This document shows positions 23,575 to 35,308 of a stretch of DNA of 64,000 bases, piece by piece. Below the pieces are notes generated by a model, which was not told the origin of the DNA, ran no database searches, and saw only the letters and a program-made list of their open reading frames with translations. Origin of the DNA: Antedon mediterranea. Lineage: Eukaryota; Echinodermata; Crinoidea; Comatulida; Antedonidae. A program made the translations under genes and the position numbers. Positions within the stretch are counted from its first letter, which is position 1. Each line of letters begins with the position of its first letter. The stretch is from contig NC_092674.1 of the NCBI RefSeq assembly GCF_964355755.1, forward strand, positions 18,240,501 to 18,304,500, in the 5' to 3' direction.

Positions 23575-25510
23575 AAAGAATGTCAATATTGAAATCGCCA
23601 AGGATATACACAATCTTGTTTTCTTTGGATAATGTGGAAAGAACAGAATCTAGTTCATCTGAAAATGTGTTTGGGTCAAAAGAGGGGGGGGGGGGGGGGG
23701 TGGGGGGGGGGGCCTATAAACTGTTCCAATAACGATGTTTTTTAAATTTGGTCTGGTAATTTCGATAAAAATTGATTCGCATGTAGAGGGGTGTAGAGTC
23801 AAGTAATTTCTTGTAGACAACTGAAGGCCATCACGAATATACATGGCAACGTCACCACCGGCTTTATGGTCTCTGTGATTTGCAGTAAAATGGTAATTTG
23901 GGAGCTGGGTTATCATATTTAAGCCAAGTTTCACTTACATCAATTACATTTGTTTTTAAGGATACTTCTAGATTTAAAATGAATTGTAGAAAAGCAGTCA
24001 GATTTAGTATTCGGGAATGAGTTGGGATAGTAGTATTGAGATAAGTTTTGGTTGTTAGAGAAAAAATGTTTATCAGGATCAATATTAGTAGTAAAATTAG
24101 AATCATTTAAAAAAGGTGAACACATTAAGTTGGTTAGTCGGTCATGTTGCGAGGTGCTAGAGGCTACATCATTTGCATAGTACATACAAAAACAAAAAAC
24201 GTCAACAGTATATGACTTAACGTATTTAAAAATTAGAGGAGAAAAAAAAGAATACAGATTGCAATTTAACATTTGGTTAAAAGTAAGTTAACTGATATTG
24301 ATAAAATTATGATATGATGAATGAAAACAACAAAGTATAAAAATTAAAAATGATGGAACGTGTATTTATTTTTAAAGTGTTAAATTATTATTATTTTCCA
24401 TTCAAAAAGTATATAAGTTATCTTGATGCTTGGCATTGTTTCCCTGGCTGACCACTTCCTCTTCTCTTCTGTCCACTTTATCTTCTTCATTCCTCTCATC
24501 CGTGATCCACACTCTCACCAGTTTAATAATAAAAACATTGTCAAACAACAGTTAATGATGAAAATAGAAGTAATAATTATGATTATCAAAATAATGATTG
24601 ATAAATAAAATCCAAAATTGATATGATGAATAATATGAAGGAAAAAGAAAATAAAAACGTCTTTTATGAATGTTGTTTTCAGTTATGAGTTAGTGTTATG
24701 TAAGGAGTACTTAGCTGTTCGTTGATCATTCTCAAATGATTCTCATCTCTCGATTCTGACCTCAATCAAAGATGGTTGAGGTCAGAAAGTGATCTGATGA
24801 CGATCTTTTTCTTGTTATTTAGCAGACAGTATACTCTTCCATCTGTGGACCAGGCAGCTTCAACTGATTCATTACGTGTTGCTAGATGTAAGATTTAAGC
24901 GTCTCGATGTTAGGTTCTCAGTAATTGAGTAACCAGATTTTTTTAGTTGTCGTTTATTGCGAAAAACATCAGAGCGAGTGCGATATTAGGTGAATTTGAT
25001 AATTATAGGTCTTGGTTTGGATTTAGATATTGGTAATACATCGGTGCCAGGATTTAGTTTCTTTCTGCCAAAACGATGTGTGTGATCAATATCACAAAGT
25101 TCAACCCCTTTGAGATCCTTGTTGTTATTACGTCTAGTGCCAGTATATCTGTATTTTCCTTAAAAGACTCAGGAACAACATGTAATAGTAGACAGTTACG
25201 TCTGCTATACTGTTCTAATTCATCAAGTATATCCGGGCGCGCCCCCATTGCTCTGTTTTCAGCTAATAAAGTGTCATTCTGTTCACGAAGAAGCCGTTAC
25301 ACCGTTGTCCATGGCAACGCTGTCATAAACACTGTCAGCAACCTGATCAATTATAGATTGGCTGATTTCAGCAATTAGCGTTTTACTATCACATACAGCT
25401 TTAATTATTTTCTGAAAGAGTTCAGGTGACGATAATATATGATTGCTAATGCTTGTTGCCACAATTGAAATTAGTTGAGGATCGTCGGCTAGAATGCGTT
25501 TGCGTTTATA
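23575..25510 (-). pseudogene. LINE fragment C (ORF1 and endonuclease)
   Basis: On the minus strand, 25054-25248 reads DELEQYSRRNCLLLHVVPES, a typical ORF1 block of CR1/L2-type LINEs. Between 24272 and 23580 the AP-endonuclease domain follows in broken frames: NVIDVSETWLKYDN, RDHKAGGDVAMYIRDGLQLS, IVIGTVYRPP and ILGDFNIDIL. A G/C-run microsatellite (23685-23713) encodes a proline run. The endonuclease is cut at GDFNIDIL exactly where the 3' end of LINE B begins, so B probably inserted into this element. Several frameshifts are present. Confidence 0.82.
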
Positions 25511-26043
25511 CGCTTAACACGCTGCGTTGCGTATAGTTCTCACGCAGACTCAACACAGGCGTAGTAGTGCGTATTGTGTAGGGCATATCTGATTGGTCAA
25601 TTGCAGCCGCCATCTTGTTGGTTCCCTCTCCATGGAGAATCACTTTTTGAACTGCGATAACATTCGGCTATATAAAATATCATTGGATAGTAGATAGTAA
25701 AGAACTCTCCAGGAATACAGCAATTTCTATAATTATAACTGTAAAGCTACAAACAATATTATAATAATCATGTTAGTGTTTATTTTTTCCAGAACGAATT
25801 GAACGATGTCACACATGTACATGGGACTGTCATCGGATATAGTGCCATAGAAATATCATGACCATCTGGCAAACCTATCATTATGTATACATCACCGGAG
25901 TTGTATAATAGGTAAAACAAACTAGTTGTTATTGATCCTGATGAAATTGAAATTTGTGTCCAGCAATGTGTTTTCAAGAATGAACAAGGCCATATACATG
26001 GCTGCAGTTTCGTGCTCAAGTTAGTGTTTATCTTAATTTAAAA
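25511..26043. other. Intergenic, no gene supported
   Basis: Direct CGTTTGCGTTTATACGC-like words lie at 25497-25515, followed by GCCGCCATCTTGTTGG at 25607. A 79-codon minus ORF at 25780-26019 has no domain I recognise; it could be a 3' remnant of the kinase pseudogene. Confidence 0.4.
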
Positions 26044-28075
26044 CTAAGATATCTTTATTTCCGAATAAATGACAGCTTGGGGCGCCATACTCATGCAAGG
26101 AATCAGTAAATGTAATTGACGTTGAATTACTGGAATTCTCTTCATCTTCATGCAGCTTCGTATGTAGGCAATATCATCTTCTTCTTGCTCATGCACATGC
26201 CATGTGTCTCTCTTTTGGAACCATTCAATGAGAGTTAAGTCGACGGATCATATGTCCGAGGATGTTGTACCCTTTTTTCGTTGTTTAAAATGGTTTCTGG
26301 CGAAATATACTCTGGGGTTCCAACTGTATATAAGTGTTGGTTGAAGCTACACTAAAAGATTTCACCTTTGCCAAGCCAAGATCACAATGCTTAGGTAAGA
26401 AATCTTTTCCGATGAGTATATTTGCTGGCTTTATATTTTGGTGAATAATTATAGAGTTCAACACCTTCCAAAACACATTCCGCAACACTGATTTTCTTAT
26501 TTGGCATATCCACCTCGTCATCATGCAAGTAAATCACGTCTTCCATGTTCTCGCCATCAACAAACTCTGTAACAATGAAGATATACGATGTACCAACAAA
26601 TCTAATGATATTCTTATATTCGATGAGTTGATGAACAGCAGCTTCATTGAAGATTAACTTCTCAGGGCATTTTCCTCGTTTCATACGAATTCGCTTAACA
26701 GCTACCACCATTTCCTTTGTACCTTTAAAAACTTTACCAAAGGAGCCATGATTTATTGCATTTGTGAAGTCACAGGATATCGATAAGCCTTCAATCTCTC
26801 CCGTTCCACAATCTAGCTTTTGATTCACTAGGTTTACCGTTTTAACTTCAGTCGGATTGGTACCTGATTTGACAATTTGGATCGTATTTAGTTTTCTGTT
26901 AATTTCCTCTGGCTCACCGTCATCTAATTGTATGATAGTCTTCAAAATGCAGTTATAGTAGCCAGGCTTTTTTTATTTTAAGGACACATCCATTTGAATT
27001 GATTGGTTGATTGTCTTTAAACCACTGGTAAGAAATACCTGGGTGGTTATGATTTCGGCAAACTAGTCCTAAAGTCAAATGTCCTTCATCGATGTCCCAA
27101 ACTTCATCAGGATGATTTAAAATGAAGGGTCTGTGCTTTCAACTTCTGATGATGGAAACTCGTATACACTGCAGTCTGTATTATTACACTGGACGAAGAC
27201 TTTGCTTCCTTCAGAGACTTCACCCACGCTGTACCCATCATTCAATGGATCAGGATTCTCGTAAATGCACTCACTTCTCGAAGCAATTTTCCTTCTTATT
27301 TTATCACTGTAAGACGATTGTATGTCTTTAAAGTACCGAATTACAAGAGGCTGTGATGGCATGACTTCCCCATCCAATACAACATACAGTCCACTATCCG
27401 AAAGCGCATTTGAAGGAGGTTTTGTGACTTGCTGTACAGTTTGAATGCCAAAATCAGGTAGGTCTATTTGAGGTGAAAGCTGGATCATTAGTTGTCTCAT
27501 CATCTTGTGAGGTGAAAGCTGGATCATGAGTTGTCTCATCATCTTGTGAGATGAAAGCTGGATCATTAGTTGTTTCATCATTATGTGAGGTGAAAGCTGG
27601 ATCATTAGTTGTCTTATAATCCTGTGAGGTGAAAGCTGGATCATTAGTTGTCTCATAATATTGTGAGGTGAAAGCTGGATCATTAGTTGTCTCATAATCT
27701 TGTGAGGTGAAAGCTAGATCATTATTTGTCTCATAATCTTGTGAGGCGAAAGCTAGATCATTAGTTGTCTCATAATTTTTGAGGTGAAAGCTGGATCATT
27801 AGTTGTCTCATCATTTTGTGAGGTGAAAGCTGGATCATTAGTTGTCTCATAATCTTGTGAAGTGAAAGCTGGATCCTTAGTTGTCTCATAATCTTGTGAG
27901 GTGAAAGCTGGATCATTAGTTGTCTCATCATCTTGTGAGGTGAAAGCTGGATCATTAGTTGTCTCATCATTTTGTGAGGTGAAAGCTGGATCATTAGTTG
28001 TCTTATCATCTTGTGAGGTGTAAGCTGGATCATTAGTTGTCTCATAATCATGTGAGGTGAAAATCTATCAAAATA
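26044..28075 (-). pseudogene. Broken Ig-like plus protein-kinase gene with repeat N-region
   Basis: Reading the minus strand: about fifteen 13-residue repeats (TSQDDETTNDPAF type, 28065-27470), an unassigned region (ALSDSGLYVVLDGEV ... FVQCNNTDCSVYEFPSSEVE, 27465-27117), an Ig-like segment (LGLVCRNHNHPGISYQWFKD ... PGYYNC, 27105-26955), then a kinase domain. The kinase shows GSFGKVFKG, AVKRI with the Lys, IVTEFVDGENM at the hinge, IIHQNIKPANIL in place of HRD, DLGLAKVK in place of DFG, and TVGTPEYISPET. It then jumps to a short tail ending at 26044, with most of the C-lobe missing. At least five frame breaks are visible. The catalytic Asp of HRD reads Asn. Domain order suggests an immune or stress-type kinase of the RIPK/IRAK/IRE1 kind, but the family is not certain. 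The breaks could be real decay or, at A-runs, assembly error. Confidence 0.7.
27470..28065 (-). repeat. 39-bp coding minisatellite, about 15 copies
   Basis: The unit on the minus strand is ACCTCACAAGATGATGAG then ACAACTAATGATCCAGCTTTC. The reading frame TSQDDETTNDPAF has no stops in any unit, including the two with CTAGCT, which put TAG in the alternative frame. This supports it as the original coding frame. A one-base loss near 27777 and the junction at about 27465 shift the frame. Confidence 0.9.
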
Positions 28076-29195
28076 GTAATTTTAAATAAAATCGGCCTGT
28101 CTTCAACATTATGATGCTGTACTCTAGCTGTTTAACCGGTTTTCAGCTGGCTATTAAAAACAATTATCGTAGAAGGAGATAGGTAAATGCGAAGCATCCT
28201 CGTATTCTTATGTGCGGGTATTTACAGCATCGACATTCATTAGACGGTGTGATCAGAAAACACCCCTATTTGGGGCAAATCGTTGAACCTCAATTCGTTT
28301 TATTTGTCAATAACTAATTATCTAACTCACTTTAATTAGTAAACAGGGTTACATCAGGTGGTTAAAATCAGTACCGAAAGTACGAACCAACTTTATATAC
28401 CATCGAGTAAACATTCTAGAAGTAACGCGCGATTTACCGAATTTTGCCCTAACGTAAATTGATATATATATATATATATATTGTGTATGGCCTGTCGTCA
28501 AAAGACATGGAACCTTTGATCTCAAACTGATGCATATCCTTCTAGTCATCAATCTATGGTATAACCAGTGATAGTTAGCATTATAATGCTTAGTGTAGTG
28601 TACATTTTTTTTCGAGCCGCGCCTTTAGGCAGTTATATTCAAGAGGACGGAAGCATTAAGAAACTGTGTCACGCGGAAGCTTACTGTACTTACTACGGCT
28701 GAAAAAATGGGTATTTGGAAAACTCGTACTGGGTGTATGTGAAAACCCCAAAAGCACGTCTTGGAGAAGAAAATCTAGTCTATAAGAGAGACAGTAGTCT
28801 CTCAGACCTGTTCAATAAACAATGTTTTCGTTTTGGCTTTCAATTTATCCTTGTTAAAACAATCGTTCCTCTATATGGTAAATATTTTTGGTGAATGATG
28901 TGTATAGTAGACTTAAAACAGTATTCTGTTTCATGTTTCAAAGTATATGTGCAATTTTCGGGCATCCAGCAGCGAGAAACTCTCCAATTATTTTATATGC
29001 ATCCAACAGCGAGAAACGCGCCAGTAATACAGGATGGATAAACTATTTTATAATTCAAAGTATAGGTGCAATTTCCAGGCACCTAGCAGCTCTATTTTTC
29101 AAACTTTTCTTAGCTCAGTCCCAACCATGGTAGGGCTGGTCCTGGAGACTTATATATTTGTTTCATATTTCAAAACATAAGTCAATTTCCGGGGC
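28076..29195. other. Intergenic, with an S1 repeat copy
   Basis: It holds S1 repeat copy 3 (28605-28800), a TA microsatellite (28460-28482) and three loose repeats of ATCCAGCAGCGAGAAAC (28955-29090). No gene is supported. Confidence 0.5.
28605..28840 (+). repeat. Short interspersed repeat, family S1, copy 3
   Basis: The order of words is shared with the other copies: GAGCCGCGCCTTTAGGCAG, AAGCACGTCTTGGAGAA, and a tail GTTCAATAAACAATG that also follows the copy at 49305-49560. Confidence 0.55.
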
Positions 29196-29745
29196 ACACT
29201 TGAGCACAGTGTATTAGCATACGAAGAGTTATTTCTATTTTATATCACTTTGCTCCAGTGGCGTCAAATTGGATCCACTTGAGCAAAGTGTATTAACATA
29301 CGAAAATATATTAAAATTTAGTGACTTTATTTCTATTTTATATCACTGTGCTCCCCTGGTGCCAAATTGGGTCCACTTGAACACAGTGTATTAACATACG
29401 AAAAGATATTACAATTTAGTGAATTTATTTCTATTTTATATCACTGTGCTCCACTGGTGCCAAATTGGGTCCACTTGAACACAGTGTATTAACATACGAA
29501 AAGATATTACAATTTAGTGAATTTATTTCTATTTTATATCACTGTGCTCCACTGGTGCCAAATTGGGTCCACTTGAACACAGTGTATTAACATACGAAAA
29601 GATATTACAATTTAGTGAATTTATTTCTATTTTATATCACTGTGCTCCACTGGTGCCAAATTGGGTCCACTTGAACACAGTGTATTAACATACGAACATA
29701 TATATTAGAACTTATAAGTGACTTTATTTCTATTTTATATACTAG
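29196..29745. repeat. 98-bp tandem satellite, about 5.5 copies
   Basis: The anchor word GTGTATTAACATACGA occurs at 29288, 29386, 29484, 29582 and 29680, exactly 98 bp apart; a diverged first copy lies 81 bp before. Each unit has TATCACTGTGCTCCACTGG and CCAAATTGGGTCCACTTGA. The inner copies are nearly identical. The plus strand holds a partial inverted pair ACACAGTG / CACTGTG within each unit. Confidence 0.93.
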
Positions 29746-30538
29746 ATGGTTCTCGAATACACAGTAATTTCAGCGTAAAAAATGTACGTACCGCAGAACT
29801 ATAGTACATTATCGTTTACAGAAACGAATAAATAGACACGATGATTTATGTAAAATTAGCAGCCTGAGAATTAGGACTTGTCTTAAAAATGAGTCCAATT
29901 TTTTTATTTGAACTCATTTAAACAAACCCAATTTGTGTTTTGTATATAACATTAGAGTTGAGGGATGGGGAAGAGGATGGAAAGAACAATTTTTAAATAT
30001 ATTCTCTATCCACTCAGTAACGAAATATTGTTTTAAATGTTTTATAGGCCTATCAATAATACACTAAACACAGTAAAACATTTACGATTTATAATACTTT
30101 TTTAAAACTGTCCCTGTTATAGTCGATTGAAATAGCAAAGTACATGTAACGATACACCACTACGACGTTTATATTTTTTATAATCATTAATTAATACAAA
30201 AACGTTGAGAAGCAACTGTCAGTAATCTACCCACAGTCACAGTAATAAATGTTCTTTGTATATTTTGTTTATATATCTAACAGTAACCACATTCACAGTA
30301 AGACAATTTCGATTCAAATGGCGACCAAAAATGGCGCTCCGTAGAGAATGCTCCAGTCGTCAGAATGACACTCTAAATATACCTCCAATAATACGACATG
30401 AGGCGGTTATAAATTGGGTATAAAAGTCCATTTTTAACTTTGGACTGTTACCATGGTTACGGAATCGTGAAAATTTGTTACCTAGCATTTTTGGTATCCT
30501 AGCACCATAATCTAGTGAAATCTCACTTTGGCCATTAT
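29746..30538. other. Intergenic, nothing recognised
   Basis: AT-rich. Two AAATGGCG-type words occur at about 30318 and 30330, next to AATGCTCCAGTCG. I see no gene or element ends. Confidence 0.4.
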
Positions 30539-32839
30539 AGACCGGGCGCCCGGAAGATTTATTCATGTGAAAAGATACAAAAGGTTTGATGATGTAGTTA
30601 GGTGCGTATTAGGGCGAGATGCAATATTCGATATTGCTGCCGGGTCACAGCCTGTACATGGGGCCTGTGGGGATCTTAACATAGGGGGGTAAAAATGCAT
30701 TTATTCATGTTAAGCGATACAAGGATAAACTTTATTGGATATCATTCGCAGTGGGCTACTAATGATTACATCACCAATGACAGCAACATTTTAGGGCCAC
30801 GCCCAAATGAGTTTATTCATGTGAAGCGATACAAGGTTGAATCTATTTTTAATGGCAGCAGTACATATTGGGGATGACAAAAACACCAATGACAGCAACT
30901 TTATCCTGTACATAAGCTCAGACAGCAGTCCTAAAGGTCCGCAGATTCCCCCTATTCGGCTATATACTCGGCGCGTATGTCGTCTTATGGCGTTCAGCTG
31001 AGTTAGAAATACGTCATACGGACTCGGACTGACAATAAATACACAGCAGAATGATAAAACAATAAATAAAGAGAGCAGTTGTTTGCTGTACCAAATCATC
31101 AAACATCAAACTCATAGGAACTCGCCCAAAATGGGTTTATCCATTAAGTATGAATCATTTTTTTCTCTCTTTCTCTCTTTTTTGCTCCATTCGTGATCAA
31201 CAATGTCGATAATACAAACACATTTACGATAACGAGTGACTTTTATTTTATAATTGAAATATATCTTTATTTTGGAATAATAAATAACACCAACAAAAAC
31301 ACTTTAAAAAAACACAAATAACCAACAGCAGATTTGTATTTTAGGGTAACATTTTGAACAATCAATATTATATCAAAATCATTATTTCGATCAAAATAAT
31401 ATAATTTAAGAATATTTTTCAGATAAACTAAATAATTACACTCATAATGATTAATTAAAAGTTTGACTTTGGTTCAGTTAAAGTAAAACAATGTGCAGTA
31501 ATCGATACAGTAGTCGATCCATTATGGACAAGTAACGACGTTTAAAATGTTGGCAGATTAAGTTTTTTGTTGGTTTTTATCAGTCTAATTCACATAAAAA
31601 CGGTTACTTTTTTTTAGTAATAGTGTGCAATCGATAGTCTAATCTATACCTTACCAATTCTCTAAGTGATTATGTTGAATTCGAACTATTATTTACTTTA
31701 CTATTATGTTATGTTATGTAAAAAATGTTGCAAATTTAGATTTCGTTGCCTTTTTTCATATAGACATATCACTAGTGTCTAGCGTGTAATTAAAACAATA
31801 TTTAAATCGAGTTATAATAATAATGCACAATAATCGGTACCGGTGTCGATCATTATGAGTGTAATTATTAATTAGTTTATCTGAAAAATATTCTTAAATT
31901 ATATTATTTTGTGTTGTGAAATAATGATTTTGATATAATATTGATTGTTCAAAATGATACCCTAAAATACAAATCTGCTGTTGGTTATTTTAAGTGTTTT
32001 TGTTGGTGTTATTTATTATTCCAAAATAAAGATACATTTCAATTATAAAATAAAAGTCACTCGTTATCGTGAATGTGTTTGTATTATCAACATTGTTGAT
32101 CACGAATGGAGCCTCGGGCATTAGAGCTGGTGTGTACCGAAAAAAAGTGAAAAAAAAACAACATTTTTTCAAAAATGATTAGGCCTACACACTTCATGGA
32201 TAAACCCATTTTGGGCGAGTTCCTAAGAGTTTGATGATTTGGTACAGGAAACAACTGCTCTCTTTACTTATTGTTTTAGCATTCTACTGTGTATTTATTG
32301 TCAGTCCGAGTCCTTATCACGTATTTCTAACTCAGCTGAACGCCATTAGACGACATACGCGCCGAGTATATAGCCGAATAGGGGGAAACTGCGGACCTTT
32401 AGGGCTGCTGTCTGAGCTTATGTACAGGATAAAGTTGCTGTCATTGGTGTTTTTGTCATCCCCAATATGTACTGCTGCCATTAAAAAAGATTCAACCTTG
32501 TATCGCTTCACATGAATAAACCCATTTGGGCGTGGCCCTAAAATGTTGCTGTTTGGCGCCCCGTACAGGATTAAGTTGCTGTCATTGGTGATGTAATCAT
32601 TAGTAGCCCACTGCGAATGATATCCAAAAAAGTTTATCCTTGTATCGCTTCACATAATATAAATAAATGCATTTTTACCTCCCCCCCCCCCCCCTATGTT
32701 ATGATCCCCACAGGCCCTGTGTACAGGCTGTGACCCGGCAGCAATATCGAATATTGCATCTCGCCCTAATACGCACCTAACTACATCATCAAACCTTTTG
32801 TATCTTTTCACATGAATAAATCTTCCGGGCGCCCGGTCT
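30539..32839. mobile_element. Foldback element with about 0.95-kb inverted arms
   Basis: The left arm (30539 to about 31455) and right arm (about 31850-32839) are inverted copies over nearly their whole length. Both termini start AGACCGGGCGCCCGGAAG, which itself contains the palindrome CCGGGCGCCCGG. Central unique sequence is about 395 bp. Arms differ by indels and a C15-type run at 32680. Both arms hold a repeated ATTCATGTGAAGCGATACAA word. No transposase ORF is visible; the 94- and 103-codon ORFs are the same arm sequence read twice. It is a non-autonomous foldback-type DNA element. Confidence 0.88.
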
Positions 32840-32974
32840 ATTAAAATCCTACGGAAATACACGAGGACCCTGACTAATATAGGACCTATGGATGAAATTT
32901 TCTTAGGGTATCAGCCTATTGTAATGGAGGAAACACTGGAAAATCTGACCAAAACAAACCTAAGTTTGTTTTCT

Positions 32975-33070
32975 CATTTCATTTATTTTATGTTCTCATA
33001 TATTGTTGTATATTTTCATGATTGATGATGGATAAAGAATATTTGAATTTAGTATACCAAAAAAAAAAAA
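32975..33070 (+). repeat. LINE 3' tail fragment
   Basis: ATGTTCTCATATATTGTTG, then TTTTCATGATTGATGATG and AATATTTGAA match the 3' tail of LINE B (23510-23570) almost base for base, followed by a poly-A run. It is a severely 5'-truncated insertion of the same family. Confidence 0.85.
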
Positions 33071-34894
33071 GAAGTTCTTTAGGATTGTTAAATTATTAAT
33101 ATTAATTTTAGTTAAAATCACATATACTGATGTAGTATGATGTTTAAGGTTTACTGTGCAATTTCATAACATGATAAGCTTCTTAATTACTATTAGTTAT
33201 AAATTATTATAGTTAGTGATTCCAACAAAAAGGACGAGTAAATAAACAATCTTCTTTATAACATACAGTAATATATAGTCCTACAATCTTTACTTTGATT
33301 TGTTTTTATTGTTTTAACAGTATACTGTAAAGCAATTGTCCTTCATTTACCAGAGTTATTTAAAATTGTTAAACAGTGATTAGTTTAGATTGTAATTATA
33401 ATATTTATTATATATATAATGATCTTGGTGATGAGAGATTTTACTGTGATGTTATTTATTAGAATGAATAGAATTATGTATCTACTTAGGATTCAGATAC
33501 AAAGTATCCATAGCATATACCATACTCACACAACAGTCACGGAGATATGATGAAAATAAAGGGTTTTTCTAAATACGTGTATGGCCATTTTCTTGACCAC
33601 TATTTTGATATTAAGCAAGACAATATTCGCTAGTTATTAAAAATGTAAGTGTGCTCCACTCAAAAATGTTTGTACCAGCTATAGGTTAAATGTCAAAATA
33701 CTGTAAGGTGTTTTTTAACATTTTGTGTATTTCTGTTGTATTAGAGCAAATATAAATATATATTCTGCAAGTAATTTGAGACTAAAATTATTACTTCTTG
33801 ACTAGAGATATTGATATGGCCATTTTCTTGACCAATGGTCAAAAATAAACTTTCATGGTCATTTTTGGCAAAAGCTGTCCATTAGAGTGAATAGAAATAT
33901 GTATCTTCTGAGTATTTGGACACCAACTACAACCATATCCGGCCAACAATTTTTTTAGATATGAAAAGTGTGCTCTAAGCCAAAAATGTTTGTGCCGGCT
34001 ATATGTCAAAGGTCAAAATTAGAGATTTATTGACAGTTTTATGATTTTTTATTACTTTAGAACAAATATAAACATATACTTTGCGAGTAATTTGAGACCA
34101 CAATTATCATTTTCTGACCGTGGTTGCTGAGATTCATATGGCCAATTTCTTGGCCAGTGGTCAGAAAAGTGGTTTCCATCAACTTTTAGCAAAAGTTGCT
34201 CATTTTAGTGAATAGAAATATGGATCTTCTGATTATTTGTCACAAAAAATATTCCAATACACCCAGTAGTACCAAGTTATGCAAAGTCTTAACTTTGACC
34301 ATATTGACCTTTTGACCCCTGTACTGACCAAGCATCCCAATTTCTTTTCGGTCAACAGCAAAAAATTTATTTGTATTGATATAAGGAAGCAAAAAAATGT
34401 TGTAAACATAGTTTGCTATAGGGTGCAGATAAACCCTTTCTGGCTCCCCAACTTTATATTATTTTATTTTAAATGTAAAAATAATAATTCATGAAAATAT
34501 TAAATGTTGGTATTTGATGGCATGCCATTATAAAAATCACAAATTAAAAATAAATATACCGGTAGAAAATATACATTGGACAATTTTTTTGTGAATTGGG
34601 AATTAGTAAAGAAATGTTTTTGATAGATTTAAATAAATATCGACATAAGCCTACTATAGTTTTATTTTACTGTTGCGTCGACATTTAATAAAGTACTACA
34701 CCATCATTCAATACATTGACTCAATTTTTGTTAAAACCTGGTTTATTTTTTAAAGCAGTAATTTACCTGGAATCAGGTGTATATAGTTTATTTTACATTG
34801 ATCATATTTTCCACATATACAAAGTACAACCAACTACTTTAACACAATACTTTTCATAAATGTAAAAATAGATAAAATGTTAAATGTATTTATT
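33071..34894. repeat. Diverged roughly 320-bp repeats, intergenic
   Basis: GTGAATAGAAATATGTATCTTC-like words occur near 33464, 33889 and 34208, each followed by related text (TTTCTTGACCA, AAAATGTTTGTGCC, TTTGAGACCA). This is an old tandem array or repeated element. Similar TGACCTTTTGACC text recurs at 38930-39300. No gene is seen. Confidence 0.5.
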
Positions 34895-35308
34895 CTGGTC
34901 CTCGAGCTTACTGGAAACTGAGGAAATTCGGAATAGGTCCTCCACGGACGTACGACAGCCAGGAGTGCAGCGTCTATGAGATCAGCATACAGGTAGACAA
35001 TCTCCTACTGCTTTTAAATAGTGTACCAATTTCTTTAACGTGCACTATATGTACACGGAACAGCTTTACATCCCATCCAAAGGAGGAGGCAATGAGAGTA
35101 AAGCATCTTGCCTAAGGATGCAATCAGTATGGTACATATAGGCTCAAATCCATGCCTATCACATGCTAGTCCGATATCATTATACCATCATTCTATGGTA
35201 TACAGCACCCGTTGATATTCCCAGACAGTCTCCAATTCAGAACGCAACCGGTGCTTAACTTCGGTGATCTGACGAGAACTGGTGTTTCAACGCAGTAAGG
35301 CCATATCC
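34895..35308 (-). repeat. 5S rRNA-headed SINE with Deu-like core
   Basis: On the minus strand, 35308 to about 35200 reads as a 5S rRNA derivative: GGATATGGCCTTACTG, TCTCGTCAGATCACCGAAGT, TAAGCACCGG, then TGTCTGGGAATATCAACGGG. It aligns with all parts of a 5S gene, including the A-box and C-box. The body follows with GCAAGATGCTTTACTCTC, ACGTTAAAGAAATTGGTACA and GCAGTAGGAGATTGTC, a degraded DeuSINE core. It is not a working 5S gene, because it is diverged and fused to the SINE body. Confidence 0.85.

Noticed and set aside
21006-25510. Twin-priming inversion producing LINE B and C in one event
   Set aside because: Twin priming puts the inverted 5' part on the 5' side of the 3' part; here the minus part lies beyond the 3' tail of B.
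32231-32515. A 94-codon membrane-like protein, also readable at 30791-31102 on the other strand
   Set aside because: The two are the inverted arms of the foldback element; one non-coding repeat is read twice.
35200-35308. A genuine 5S rRNA gene
   Set aside because: It is clearly diverged from animal 5S and is continuous with a SINE body, so it is a SINE head.
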